From positions 1 through 17,547 of the forward strand of contig JAUWBQ010000015.1 in NCBI GenBank assembly GCA_030601645.1: DNA of 17,547 bases. Direction: 5' to 3'. Source of the stretch: Candidatus Bathyarchaeota archaeon. Its GTDB lineage: Archaea > Thermoproteota > Bathyarchaeia > TCS64. Numbering within the stretch: position 1 is the first letter of the stretch; each line of letters opens with the position of its first letter. Below the pieces are notes generated by a model that saw only the letters and a list, made by a program, of their open reading frames with translations, made no database searches and was not told the DNA's origin. The position numbers were made by a program, and so were the translations under genes. Positions 1 to 5,681 of the stretch are shown here, piece by piece.

Positions 1-141
1 GGCGAAAGAGCGTTGCTGTTTGTAACTGATAGGTTTAATGTCGTTTATATGCCCACGACGGAGGGATATTCGGTCTTACTTAGCACAGTTAATCCTGAGG
101 AATTTCTTGAATCATTAAATGAGGAATGGAACGGATACTAG
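1..141 (+). CDS. C-terminal end of a probable PH-like domain protein (partial)
   Basis: Frame 1 is open from the window edge to a TAG at 139-141, giving the last 46 residues of a protein whose start lies outside. The tail has alternating beta-strand-like segments (LLFVTD, FNVVYMPT, YSVLLST), then an NPEEFLESL helix and a short acidic end. A beta strand followed by 'xPEEFxxxL' is typical of the C-terminal helix of prokaryotic PH-like membrane-associated domains. That assignment is pattern recognition from a short fragment, and another beta-rich domain is possible. The next gene is 256 nt downstream with its own promoter-like box, so they are probably not one operon. Confidence 0.5.
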   Translation, partial: GERALLFVTDRFNVVYMPTTEGYSVLLSTVNPEEFLESLNEEWNGY

Positions 142-347
142 GACTGGACTCTTCTCATTCTTGCTTGTCGATGATGATTAAGCTGAAGTCTGGATAAGAG
201 TTGGGATAAAGAAAGAGTTGTGCTTTGAAGGTATAGTTGTGGGCGCAAGCCGGCGTTGTTTTGGTAAATCCTCTATTTCTACCAGTCATATTGTCTTGGA
301 GTGCCATATTGGATCGGGTCAAGAATGAGGAAATTAATACGATACTT

Positions 348-357
348 GATATATCAT
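348..357 (+). promoter_or_regulatory. TATA-like box for the amidohydrolase gene
   Basis: GATATATCAT lies about 45 nt before the TTG start at 398 in an AT-rich stretch. This would place transcription start near 375-380 with a short leader holding the GGTGA ribosome site at 386-390. Nothing else is recognised in the 142-397 gap. Confidence 0.4.
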
Positions 358-397
358 TAACGTATTTTTCAGGGCAGATTGAAATGGTGATTGCTCC

Positions 398-1750
398 TTG
401 ACCGTCGACATGGTGATCAGAGGCGGGAGGATATTCGTGCCCAGCGGTTTATTCGAGGGAGACATCGTGATAGACGAGGGTAAGATCCAGGCCCTCACCA
501 AGGGCGGCCTCATTCCCGAGGCGGACACGGTGCTGGACGCAAAGGGAAACCTCGTGTTGCCAGGAATGATCGACATGCACGTCCACTTCAGGGACCCCGG
601 TTTCCCGGACAGGGAGGATTTCCGGTCGGGGACATGCGCCGCGGCGGCTGGGGGGGTGACAACCGTCGCCGATATGCCCAACACCGTGCCTTCGGTGACA
701 TCCGTCGAGGCGTTGAGGGAGAAGGTGGAGATAGCCAAGGGGAAGGCCTTGATCGACTTCTCGCTCATCGCAGGAGCGGGGGAGCTGAGCTCCGACACCC
801 TGATCGGGTTGGCGGAGGGCGGGGTGGTCGGCTTCAAGACGTTCATGATCGCCAGATTCAAAGAGCTGGCCGCCTCCGACGGTCAGATGCTCGACAACTT
901 CGAGACCATCGCCGGAACGGGGCTCCCCTGCATGATCCACGCAGAGAACGAGGACATCGTATCCCGGGGAATCGAGAAGGCGAAGGCGATGGGCAGGGTC
1001 GACCCCATAGCCCACTCGGAGTTCAGACCCTCTATCGCCGAGGTCGAGGCCACCATGAGGACCATCATGCTCGCCGGGGAGACCGACGTGCACCTCCACA
1101 TCTGCCACATGTCCACGATGGGAGCCGCAAAGGTCCTGGGCTGGGCCAAGAAGAAGGGGATAAATGTTACCGGCGAGACCTCGGCCAACTACCTCCTCCT
1201 GAACTCGGGGATCATGAAAAAAGTGGGGCCCTTCGCCAAGATCGACCCCCCGCTCCGAAGCCCCGAGGATCAGGAAGCCCTCTGGAAGGCGGTGAACGAG
1301 GGGGTGATAGACGTCATAGCCAGCGACCACGCCCCATACCCGAAGGAGGAAAAAGAGAAGGGATGGCAGAACATCTACGAGGCCCCCTCGGGAGGAACGG
1401 GAGTAGAGACGAGCCTGCCGCTCCTGCTGGACTGCATGAGTCGCGGACTCATCACCCTGGAGCGGCTGGTCGAGGCATTCTCAGTCAACCCCGCCAAGAT
1501 AATGGGCCTCTACCCGAGGAAAGGAGCCTTGACGCCGGGGGCTGACGCCGACATCGTCATCGTCGATCCCAACCTGGAGTTCGTGGTAAAGGGAGAGGAG
1601 CTCCACTCGAAGCAGAAGATAACCGCCTTCGAGGGCCACAGAGGAAGGGGCAGGCCGGTCACGACCATCGTGAGGGGAGAGGTCATCATGGACGATGGGA
1701 GAATCATCGGAAGGCCGGGCTTCGGGGAGTACATGAAGCCTATCACCTGA
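398..1750 (+). CDS. Dihydroorotase-type cyclic amidohydrolase
   Basis: A 450-residue member of the amidohydrolase superfamily, which hydrolyses cyclic amide rings such as dihydroorotate, allantoin or hydantoins using two metals. The expected ligands are visible in order: HVH at 61-63, the lysine of GFKTF (K147) that is carbamylated in this family, H181 in IHAEN, H237 in CHMS, and D310 in SDHAPY. Arg65 in HFRDPG and Asn95 in MPNT match the carboxylate-binding pair of dihydroorotases; allantoinases usually have MPLN. The common TPHH/CPHY motif reads SANY here, so substrate is not certain. The TTG start is preferred because GGTGA (386-390) precedes it by 7 nt; ATG at 410 is the alternative. No other pyrimidine genes are nearby, and the next gene is an N-acyl-D-amino-acid deacylase, so a hydantoinase-like role is also possible. 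Confidence 0.85.
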   Translation: MTVDMVIRGGRIFVPSGLFEGDIVIDEGKIQALTKGGLIPEADTVLDAKGNLVLPGMIDMHVHFRDPGFPDREDFRSGTCAAAAGGVTTVADMPNTVPSVTSVEALREKVEIAKGKALIDFSLIAGAGELSSDTLIGLAEGGVVGFKTFMIARFKELAASDGQMLDNFETIAGTGLPCMIHAENEDIVSRGIEKAKAMGRVDPIAHSEFRPSIAEVEATMRTIMLAGETDVHLHICHMSTMGAAKVLGWAKKKGINVTGETSANYLLLNSGIMKKVGPFAKIDPPLRSPEDQEALWKAVNEGVIDVIASDHAPYPKEEKEKGWQNIYEAPSGGTGVETSLPLLLDCMSRGLITLERLVEAFSVNPAKIMGLYPRKGALTPGADADIVIVDPNLEFVVKGEELHSKQKITAFEGHRGRGRPVTTIVRGEVIMDDGRIIGRPGFGEYMKPIT

Positions 1751-1788
1751 GGGGCGTTTTCAGCCTTTTCGTCCATTTTTCGGGGACA

Positions 1789-1802
1789 GATAAACCGTTT
1801 TA
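1789..1802 (+). promoter_or_regulatory. Promoter-like box before the D-aminoacylase gene
   Basis: GATAAACCGTTTTA lies about 30 nt before the ATG at 1830, in the 79-nt gap after the amidohydrolase. The closest GGTGA is 21 nt from the ATG, too far for a ribosome site, so the message is probably leaderless or nearly so. A similar box (ACCGTTAAAT) precedes the HAD gene at 16166. Confidence 0.4.
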
Positions 1803-1829
1803 CGGTGAAACCCCAGTATCATTACGCGT

Positions 1830-3407
1830 ATGTTCGACCTAATCATCAAAAAAGGTAAGATAGTGGACGGCAGCGGAAACCCCTGGTACAAGGCCGATGT
1901 AGGCGTGTCAAATGGAAGGATCCAGTCCATCGGCAAGATCAGTTCGGGGGCAGATACAACCATTGACGCCGAGGGACTCGTCGTCGCCCCGGGGTTCATC
2001 GACTCCCACAGCCACTCGGACCTCATGCTCATGGCGGAACCAGAAGCCATGCCCAAGATCATGCAGGGGATCACCACAGAGATCATCGGCCAAGACGGCC
2101 TCGGAGAGGCCCCCATCAAAGACGACGTTCTAGAGGACTGGCGCAAGTACCTATCCGGCCTCAACGGCGACCCGGATATCGAATGGAGCTGGAGGAGCTT
2201 CGGGGAATACCTGAAAGCCCTGGAATCGGCCGAGACAGCCACGAACGTCGCCGCCCTGGTGGGCCACGGCAACGTCAGGCTCCTGGCGATGGGCATGGAG
2301 AACCGAGCCCCCACACCATCAGAACTTGACGCGATGAGGGGACTCCTAGCGGACTCCATGCAAGCGGGAGCCTTCGGCCTGAGCACGGGCCTCATATACC
2401 CGCCGTGCGTATACGCCGACGCCGGAGAGCTCTCGGAGTTGTGCAAGGTGGCTTCATCGTACGGGGGTGTCTTCGTCGTCCACATGAGGAACGAGGGAGA
2501 CAGGCTCCTGGAATCCATAGACGAGGTCGTCTCAATAGGGCGGGAGGCGAGCATCCACGTCCACATCAGCCATTTCAAAGCGAGCGGCGAGCGGAACTGG
2601 GGCAAGGTAAAAGAAGCCTTGAAGAAGCTTGAGAGTGCCCGGTCGGCTGGCGTCGAAGTCACCGTTGACCAATACCCCTACATCGCCGGAAGCACATTCC
2701 TCAGCAGCCTCCTACCCGTCTGGACATACGAGGGAGGCACAGACCGGATGCTGGAGAGACTCCAAGACCCGGCCATGAGGATCAAGATCGCGGAAGAGAT
2801 GACCGAGAAGGGGAGGGGACAGGACTGGGGTTGGAGCAACGTCCTCGTAACGTCGGTGAAGACCGAGAGAAACCGACCCTTCGAAGGAGAGAACCTGGAA
2901 GAGATCGCGAAGAAGAGAGGGCAGCCCCCCCTGGACGCCCTCTTCGACATCATCCTGGAAGAAGAGAACGCCGCCACCATGGTCAGCTTCAGCATGTCCG
3001 AGGAAGACATCCGAACGGTCATGCGTAGCCCCCTCCAGATGGTCTGCACCGACGGCATCGCCCTGGGGAAACCCCACCCCAGAGCCTACGGGAGCTTCCC
3101 CCGGGTCCTCGGAAGATACGTCAGGGAGGGAGTCCTCAGACTGGAGCAGGCCATTAGGAAGATGACCTCCCTCCCCGCCCAGAGCTTCGGCCTCTACGAC
3201 CGGGGGCTGCTGAGGCCCGGGATGGGGGCTGACATCACCATCTTCAACCCTGACACGATACTGGACACGGCCACGTACAGGGACTCGATCAGGTTCCCGG
3301 ATGGCATCGAACACGTGATAGTCAACGGGAAAATCACAGTACACAACGGTGAACATACCAAGACAAGGGCGGGAACGGTCCTCAGAAATACCAACCTCAT
3401 CGAATGA
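1830..3407 (+). CDS. N-acyl-D-amino-acid deacylase (D-aminoacylase family)
   Basis: A 525-residue amidohydrolase-superfamily protein that should release free D-amino acids from N-acyl-D-amino acids in the cytoplasm. Family marks are HSHSD (H60, H62), GHGNVR, the IYPPCVYAD segment, HMRNEGD (H218), HISHFK (H248), the DQYPYIAGST strand, CTDG (D408), and the C-terminal PHPRAYGSFPRVLGRY block. Family enzymes also use a Cys 27 residues after the second His of HxH, in a GNCG motif. Here that position is Asp89 in GQDG, at exactly the same spacing. The change may alter metal use or substrate, or mark a natural subgroup. The ATG at 1830 is the only good start. It follows the amidohydrolase in the same direction and is the last host gene before the inserted element. 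Confidence 0.85.
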   Translation: MFDLIIKKGKIVDGSGNPWYKADVGVSNGRIQSIGKISSGADTTIDAEGLVVAPGFIDSHSHSDLMLMAEPEAMPKIMQGITTEIIGQDGLGEAPIKDDVLEDWRKYLSGLNGDPDIEWSWRSFGEYLKALESAETATNVAALVGHGNVRLLAMGMENRAPTPSELDAMRGLLADSMQAGAFGLSTGLIYPPCVYADAGELSELCKVASSYGGVFVVHMRNEGDRLLESIDEVVSIGREASIHVHISHFKASGERNWGKVKEALKKLESARSAGVEVTVDQYPYIAGSTFLSSLLPVWTYEGGTDRMLERLQDPAMRIKIAEEMTEKGRGQDWGWSNVLVTSVKTERNRPFEGENLEEIAKKRGQPPLDALFDIILEEENAATMVSFSMSEEDIRTVMRSPLQMVCTDGIALGKPHPRAYGSFPRVLGRYVREGVLRLEQAIRKMTSLPAQSFGLYDRGLLRPGMGADITIFNPDTILDTATYRDSIRFPDGIEHVIVNGKITVHNGEHTKTRAGTVLRNTNLIE

Positions 3408-3482
3408 ACAAAACATCTCGTGAACCCCCCTACTTTCTTTCCTATTCTAGGTTAAGCACCGAAACTGGGAGTTGTCGACAAG

Positions 3483-3495
3483 TATAGAATTATAA
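3483..3495 (+). repeat. Candidate attL, left copy of 13-bp direct repeat
   Basis: TATAGAATTATAA matches TAAAGAATTATAA at 12743-12755 in the same orientation (12 of 13). It lies in the gap after the last left-flank host gene. No tRNA is visible next to it, so this would be integration into an intergenic site. The repeat is AT-rich, so chance cannot be excluded. Confidence 0.45.
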
Positions 3496-3527
3496 CCCCG
3501 CTAAATTTTACCCTTATAGTTTACCCT
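3492..3527 (-). repeat. Left-end cluster of G-rich motifs (possible arm-type binding sites)
   Basis: Read on the minus strand this stretch contains AGGGTAA, then TATAAGGGTAAAA (3506-3518), then AGCGGGGTTAT (3492-3502). TATAAGGGTAAAA recurs exactly on the plus strand at 12719-12731 near the other end. AGCGGGGTTAT recurs exactly on the plus strand at 7470-7480. Recurrence at the two ends and the central control region suggests sites for an element protein such as the integrase or the replication ATPase. Confidence 0.5.
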
Positions 3528-3576
3528 ACCGGATTTTAACAGGGATCGGAGTACCGTGTAGGCATGGGGACTTAAC

Positions 3577-3616
3577 AAAAAAAAAATTTTGTTTGATCGC
3601 GTTGTTTGAAAAAAAA
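3577..3616 (-). terminator. Oligo-T termination region for the leftward operon
   Basis: Directly after the TAG of the last leftward gene (3617-3619), the minus strand has a run of eight T (3609-3616) and then ten T (3577-3586). Archaeal RNA polymerase terminates at such T-tracts without needing a hairpin. The position matches the end of the ten-gene run. Confidence 0.65.
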
Positions 3617-3883
3617 CTATGCCCCGAAAACTAGGATCCGAACTTCTTCATCGGTCAGGGGCGTCTCCCTAGGCGATGCCACAAATGTAATCACGCGCGG
3701 ATTACGGATTCCACCTTTGACCCTGAAAACAGGGCATTTGGGGTCAGTACAGCCCCGGCTTTTCTCTATCAAAGGTGAGTCGCACACCGGGCAAAAAGAA
3801 TTCAACTTCCGGGTTCCCCTCATGGGTATGTCCCCGCGACGTTTCCGTGGTTCCCCGCATCCACGGGGATTAAGTTGGTCCAT
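3617..3883 (-). CDS. Small zinc-ribbon protein
   Basis: An 88-residue protein and the last gene of the leftward operon. The middle carries four cysteines in zinc-ribbon spacing: CPVC (C31, C34), then C45 and C50 in a GCTDPKC segment. Before it is a basic stretch (EPRKRRGDIPMRGTRK) and after it a beta-like segment ending in TDEEVRILVFGA. Such small zinc ribbons in mobile elements usually bind nucleic acid or partner proteins; no specific role can be read. The ATG at 3883 follows the previous gene by 25 nt, with a weak GGAG about 10 nt upstream. A 6-bp hairpin at 3852-3869 lies within its first 11 codons. Confidence 0.65.
   Translation of the reverse strand: MDQLNPRGCGEPRKRRGDIPMRGTRKLNSFCPVCDSPLIEKSRGCTDPKCPVFRVKGGIRNPRVITFVASPRETPLTDEEVRILVFGA
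3852..3869 (-). other. Hairpin with TGGATG loop in the start of the zinc-ribbon gene
   Basis: On the minus strand TCCCCG and CGGGGA form a perfect 6-bp stem around the hexaloop TGGATG. The same loop, closed by the same G-C pair, caps a 9-bp hairpin about 450 nt upstream in the same transcript (4297-4320). It may be an RNA element bound by an element protein, or a coincidence in coding sequence. Confidence 0.35.
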
Positions 3884-3908
3884 CGCAGTTTAGACTCCAT
3901 GAGCGAAA

Positions 3909-4205
3909 TCATCTCCAAGGCGTGCAAAACCAAGTGAGGCTGTCACAATCCCCGCCCATATACTTGCAAAAATCCCTCAGGAATCTACGAAGTCGGCGTG
4001 GGCTCAGGGTCGGCGTCACCAAGTAGCGACGCTTGCCTTTTTCATAGATTCTCATTTTTCGGTCGGTCACGGGATTGCTGGGTTTCGGATAAATTAGCGT
4101 CCTCCTTCCCGGGGGAATGGAGGACACTATTTCACAGCTGATCGAGGCTAAACCCGCGTTGGAGAGGACGAAGCTGGCCTTCAGGAATTTATCGACCTTC
4201 ATCAC
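3909..4205 (-). CDS. Unrecognised small basic protein
   Basis: A 98-residue protein of no recognised family. The N-terminal part is mildly hydrophobic (FLKASFVLSNAGLASIS), followed by a proline-rich link (IPPGRRTLIYPKPSNP), and then a strongly basic region with KRRYLVTPTLSPRRLRRFLRDFCKY, which suggests nucleic-acid or membrane-surface contact. It has four Cys but no clear zinc motif. The start is GTG at 4205 immediately followed by ATG at 4202; either could be used. It lies 23 nt after the preceding small gene and 25 nt before the zinc-ribbon gene, so it is part of the leftward operon. Confidence 0.55.
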   Translation of the reverse strand: MMKVDKFLKASFVLSNAGLASISCEIVSSIPPGRRTLIYPKPSNPVTDRKMRIYEKGKRRYLVTPTLSPRRLRRFLRDFCKYMGGDCDSLTWFCTPWR

Positions 4206-4228
4206 TCATACCAGCCTACGACGAATGG

Positions 4229-4354
4229 TTAACATCGCACCCCTGTTGAAGTAGGGTCGCTATAGGTGACCCGGAACCTTGCGGTTCCAAAAGGGGCCGA
4301 GCTTGCATCCACAAGCTCGGGGTTTCTGGGAGCGATGAGGTCCGGCATGGTCAT
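4229..4354 (-). CDS. Possible 41-residue protein, coupled to the preceding gene
   Basis: This short frame starts at an ATG at 4354 (or ATG at 4348) whose first base lies within the stop of the upstream gene: the ATGA overlap at 4351-4354 is the usual mark of coupled translation. It encodes a 41-residue, Pro/Ser/Thr-rich protein with no recognisable domain. Most of it coincides with a set of strong hairpins (4239-4323). Either the segment is an RNA element and this frame is accidental, or it is both. The overlap favours coding; the hairpins count against it. Confidence 0.4.
   Translation of the reverse strand: MTMPDLIAPRNPELVDASSAPFGTARFRVTYSDPTSTGVRC
4239..4323 (-). ncRNA. Candidate structured RNA: three tandem hairpins with a GNRA loop
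   Basis: On the minus strand, in order: a perfect 9-bp hairpin CCGAGCTTG/CAAGCTCGG with loop TGGATG (4297-4320); a perfect 6-bp hairpin GGAACC/GGTTCC capped by GCAA, a GNRA tetraloop (4273-4288); and GGGTC/GACCC with a 9-nt loop (4254-4272), directly abutting the second so that they could stack. ACCCC (4319-4323 on the minus strand) and GGGGT (4239-4243) could close the set as a four-way junction by opening two pairs of the first hairpin. Three strong hairpins in 67 nt are unusual for coding DNA. It lies in the leftward transcript and could act within the mRNA or be a separate RNA. It matches no family I recognise and is not a tRNA. Confidence 0.4.
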
Positions 4355-4503
4355 AATCCCAAGAGTTTTTTTAAGCCGAGCAAGCGCATCGTGAAGGCTC
4401 GCCGGAGGAACAAGGCAATCGGGAAATTCACCAAAACCTCCTCCACGGGATCACGAGCCCGATAATTCCCGTAAACCGTGAGGATGTCCAAGAATCTTCC
4501 CAA
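4351..4503 (-). CDS. Unrecognised 50-residue helical peptide
   Basis: The frame opens with TTG at 4503, 2 nt after the stop of the preceding gene; AAGGA lies 6 nt upstream, inside that gene's end. It closes with TGA overlapping the next ATG by four bases. The product looks helical and amphipathic: LGRFLDILTVYGNYRARD, then a hydrophobic VNFPIALFLRR stretch, then a basic LLGLKKLLGL tail that could lie on a membrane. No family is recognised. Because its frame stays open backwards into the end of the preceding gene, an alternative is that the two are one protein joined by a frameshift (programmed or a sequencing slip) near 4508. Confidence 0.5.
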   Translation of the reverse strand: MGRFLDILTVYGNYRARDPVEEVLVNFPIALFLRRAFTMRLLGLKKLLGL

Positions 4504-4505
4504 GG

Positions 4506-4631
4506 CTATTCCTTCTTCATCTTCACGACGCTAGCATCAAGTTTTTTCGTCCGTGACTCGGGTACACCGTAGGGCCAATTATCGATGGCGATGATGATCG
4601 GTTCATCGGACTTGGTTTCTTTCTTCCCCAT
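4506..4631 (-). CDS. Unrecognised 41-residue charged protein
   Basis: The ATG at 4631 shares its A with the TGA of the upstream gene (TGATG), and AGGTG sits immediately before it, so translation is probably coupled. The protein has a lysine-rich start (MGKKETKSDEP), a short strand IIIAIDNWPYGVP and a lysine-rich end (KMKKE). No family is recognised. Being lodged between two other genes with no spacing supports it as real. It ends 2 nt before the next start. Confidence 0.55.
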   Translation of the reverse strand: MGKKETKSDEPIIIAIDNWPYGVPESRTKKLDASVVKMKKE

Positions 4632-5113
4632 CACCTAACCCTCAATACCTCAATCCGCTGGCGGATGGCTTCCCGTAAGTTTAGGATCTGGCCGGCAATC
4701 GGTGGGGTTAAGGAATCCACCCTTCTTTTGAGGGGCAGCCTAGCGCGTGCTCTGCTCTCAACTGTCGTGAAATCGTCGAGGGCCACAACTTCGGGATCGC
4801 ACCCCGGATAGCCGAAGAATGGCTCATCCTTTGCGCGTTGAGGCTGCTCAGCTAAAGCCGGGAAAACTTGACCCAGAATATAGCGACTCCGCGGAGTCAG
4901 CTGGGCTAACCAGCTTCTTGTCGGTCCTGAAACGACCGAAATCACAGACGGCATAGTGCCCAGATCGGTCCCTGAAGGCCAACCCAATCGGCTGCGAATC
5001 GGCCATGCGTCGGGAATGTTTTTCCCACTGAAATCACCTTGGGGCTGGATCTGCTGAAGCCTGCTCCTCACGGCGCTCAGGACGCCCAGACCTAACATTT
5101 TTCTTGCATTCAT
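4631..5113 (-). CDS. Unrecognised 160-residue basic protein
   Basis: The ATG at 5113 is preceded by a good ribosome site, GGGGGTGA, about 9 nt upstream at the end of the preceding small gene. The protein is basic and rich in Arg, Pro and Gln (for example SRLQQIQPQGDF, RARARLPLKRR). It has a helical C-terminus (GQILNLREAIRQRIEVLR), no Cys cluster, no signal peptide and no membrane helix. Nothing in it matches a family I know. Its place in the operon among other small basic proteins is compatible with a DNA-binding or virion-associated protein, but that is only context. Confidence 0.6.
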   Translation of the reverse strand: MNARKMLGLGVLSAVRSRLQQIQPQGDFSGKNIPDAWPIRSRLGWPSGTDLGTMPSVISVVSGPTRSWLAQLTPRSRYILGQVFPALAEQPQRAKDEPFFGYPGCDPEVVALDDFTTVESRARARLPLKRRVDSLTPPIAGQILNLREAIRQRIEVLRVR

Positions 5114-5117
5114 TTTC

Positions 5118-5234
5118 TCACTTCACCCCCTCATTCGATGATGAGTTAATCATGATGTCACCTATGCTGCTGATGAGCAAGCCCGTGAGGGTGCTGAGGA
5201 TGAGGCACACGCCGACGATCAGAAACCTCGTCAT
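5118..5234 (-). CDS. 38-residue single-helix membrane peptide
   Basis: The ATG at 5234 overlaps the stop of the upstream gene in ATGA (5231-5234). The frame ends with a TGA at 5118-5120, five bases before the next gene's start. After MTRF the sequence is one hydrophobic stretch, LIVGVCLILSTLTGLLISSIG (given in parts: LIVGVCLILS and TLTGLLISSIG), long enough to cross the membrane once. A short polar tail (NSSSNEGVK) follows. Small one-helix proteins are frequent in archaeal viruses and plasmids, where some enter virion membranes or act as holin-like or signalling peptides; none of these can be chosen here. The coupled start and tight fit make it a likely real gene. Confidence 0.65.
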   Translation of the reverse strand: MTRFLIVGVCLILSTLTGLLISSIGDIMINSSSNEGVK

Positions 5235-5680
5235 TGGATGGAGACCCCCATACTGTCACGCGCCCGACCCAAGGCCGCCTCGTCCTCAAGTTTCTTTTTG
5301 GCGGCGGCGTCAACAACCTCACGCTTCTTGGCGGCCTCTAAAAGCTGAGCATTTTTCTCGTCTTGGATGATCTTATTTTCATCAGCAAACAACCTATCCA
5401 CCTCCAACTGGGGCTGCAAGAACCGGAAGCGTCCCAACCTCTCCCTGAAGCCAAAACCGTAATCGGATCTGGGCTGCGCCTCCTCAACTTGGGCACCGTC
5501 GAGGGATCTCTGAGGGGCGAACTCTGCGATTCGGGCTTTCACCCGATTCATAGGCCTGATGGAAAAGCTGTCCTGCATCACGGCTCTGACCATCTTGATC
5601 AGAGTGCCAGTTTCCTGTAGTTTATACATCTTTTGGGCCAACTTGATTTCACGCTCGGTGGGCGGTCTATCTTGAGTCAT
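5231..5680 (-). CDS. Unrecognised 149-residue protein with C-terminal coiled coil
   Basis: The start at 5680 is preferred over an upstream ATG at 5704: it lies 1 nt after the stop of the preceding gene and GGAG is 10 nt before it, whereas 5704 would overlap by 23 nt. The N-terminal half is helical and basic (EREIKLAQKMYKLQETGTLIKMVRAVM), with a central Gln/Pro/Phe-rich part. The last 50 residues (ADENKIIQDEKNAQLLEAAK, KREVVDAAAKKKLEDEAA) form a charged alanine-rich coiled coil. No family is recognised. It follows the HNH/coiled-coil gene directly, so the two coiled coils may be partners. Confidence 0.6.
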   Translation of the reverse strand: MTQDRPPTEREIKLAQKMYKLQETGTLIKMVRAVMQDSFSIRPMNRVKARIAEFAPQRSLDGAQVEEAQPRSDYGFGFRERLGRFRFLQPQLEVDRLFADENKIIQDEKNAQLLEAAKKREVVDAAAKKKLEDEAALGRARDSMGVSIQ

Positions 5681-5681
5681 T

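Noticed and set aside
634..1545. Long alternative frames on both strands within the amidohydrolase gene
   Set aside because: Arg/Gly/His-rich products typical of shadows in GC-rich coding DNA; the +398 frame carries all active-site motifs.
3472..3481. TTGTCGACAA perfect palindrome next to the left candidate att site
   Set aside because: A 10-bp palindrome is expected by chance at this scale and no copy is found at the right end.
4254..4320. tRNA or tRNA-like structure as integration target
   Set aside because: The hairpins are tandem with wrong arm sizes, no T-loop consensus and no acceptor stem; it also lies inside the element, not at an end.
5104..5370. 88-codon plus-strand frame
   Set aside because: It overlaps two well-supported minus-strand genes joined by an ATGA overlap and has no ribosome site.
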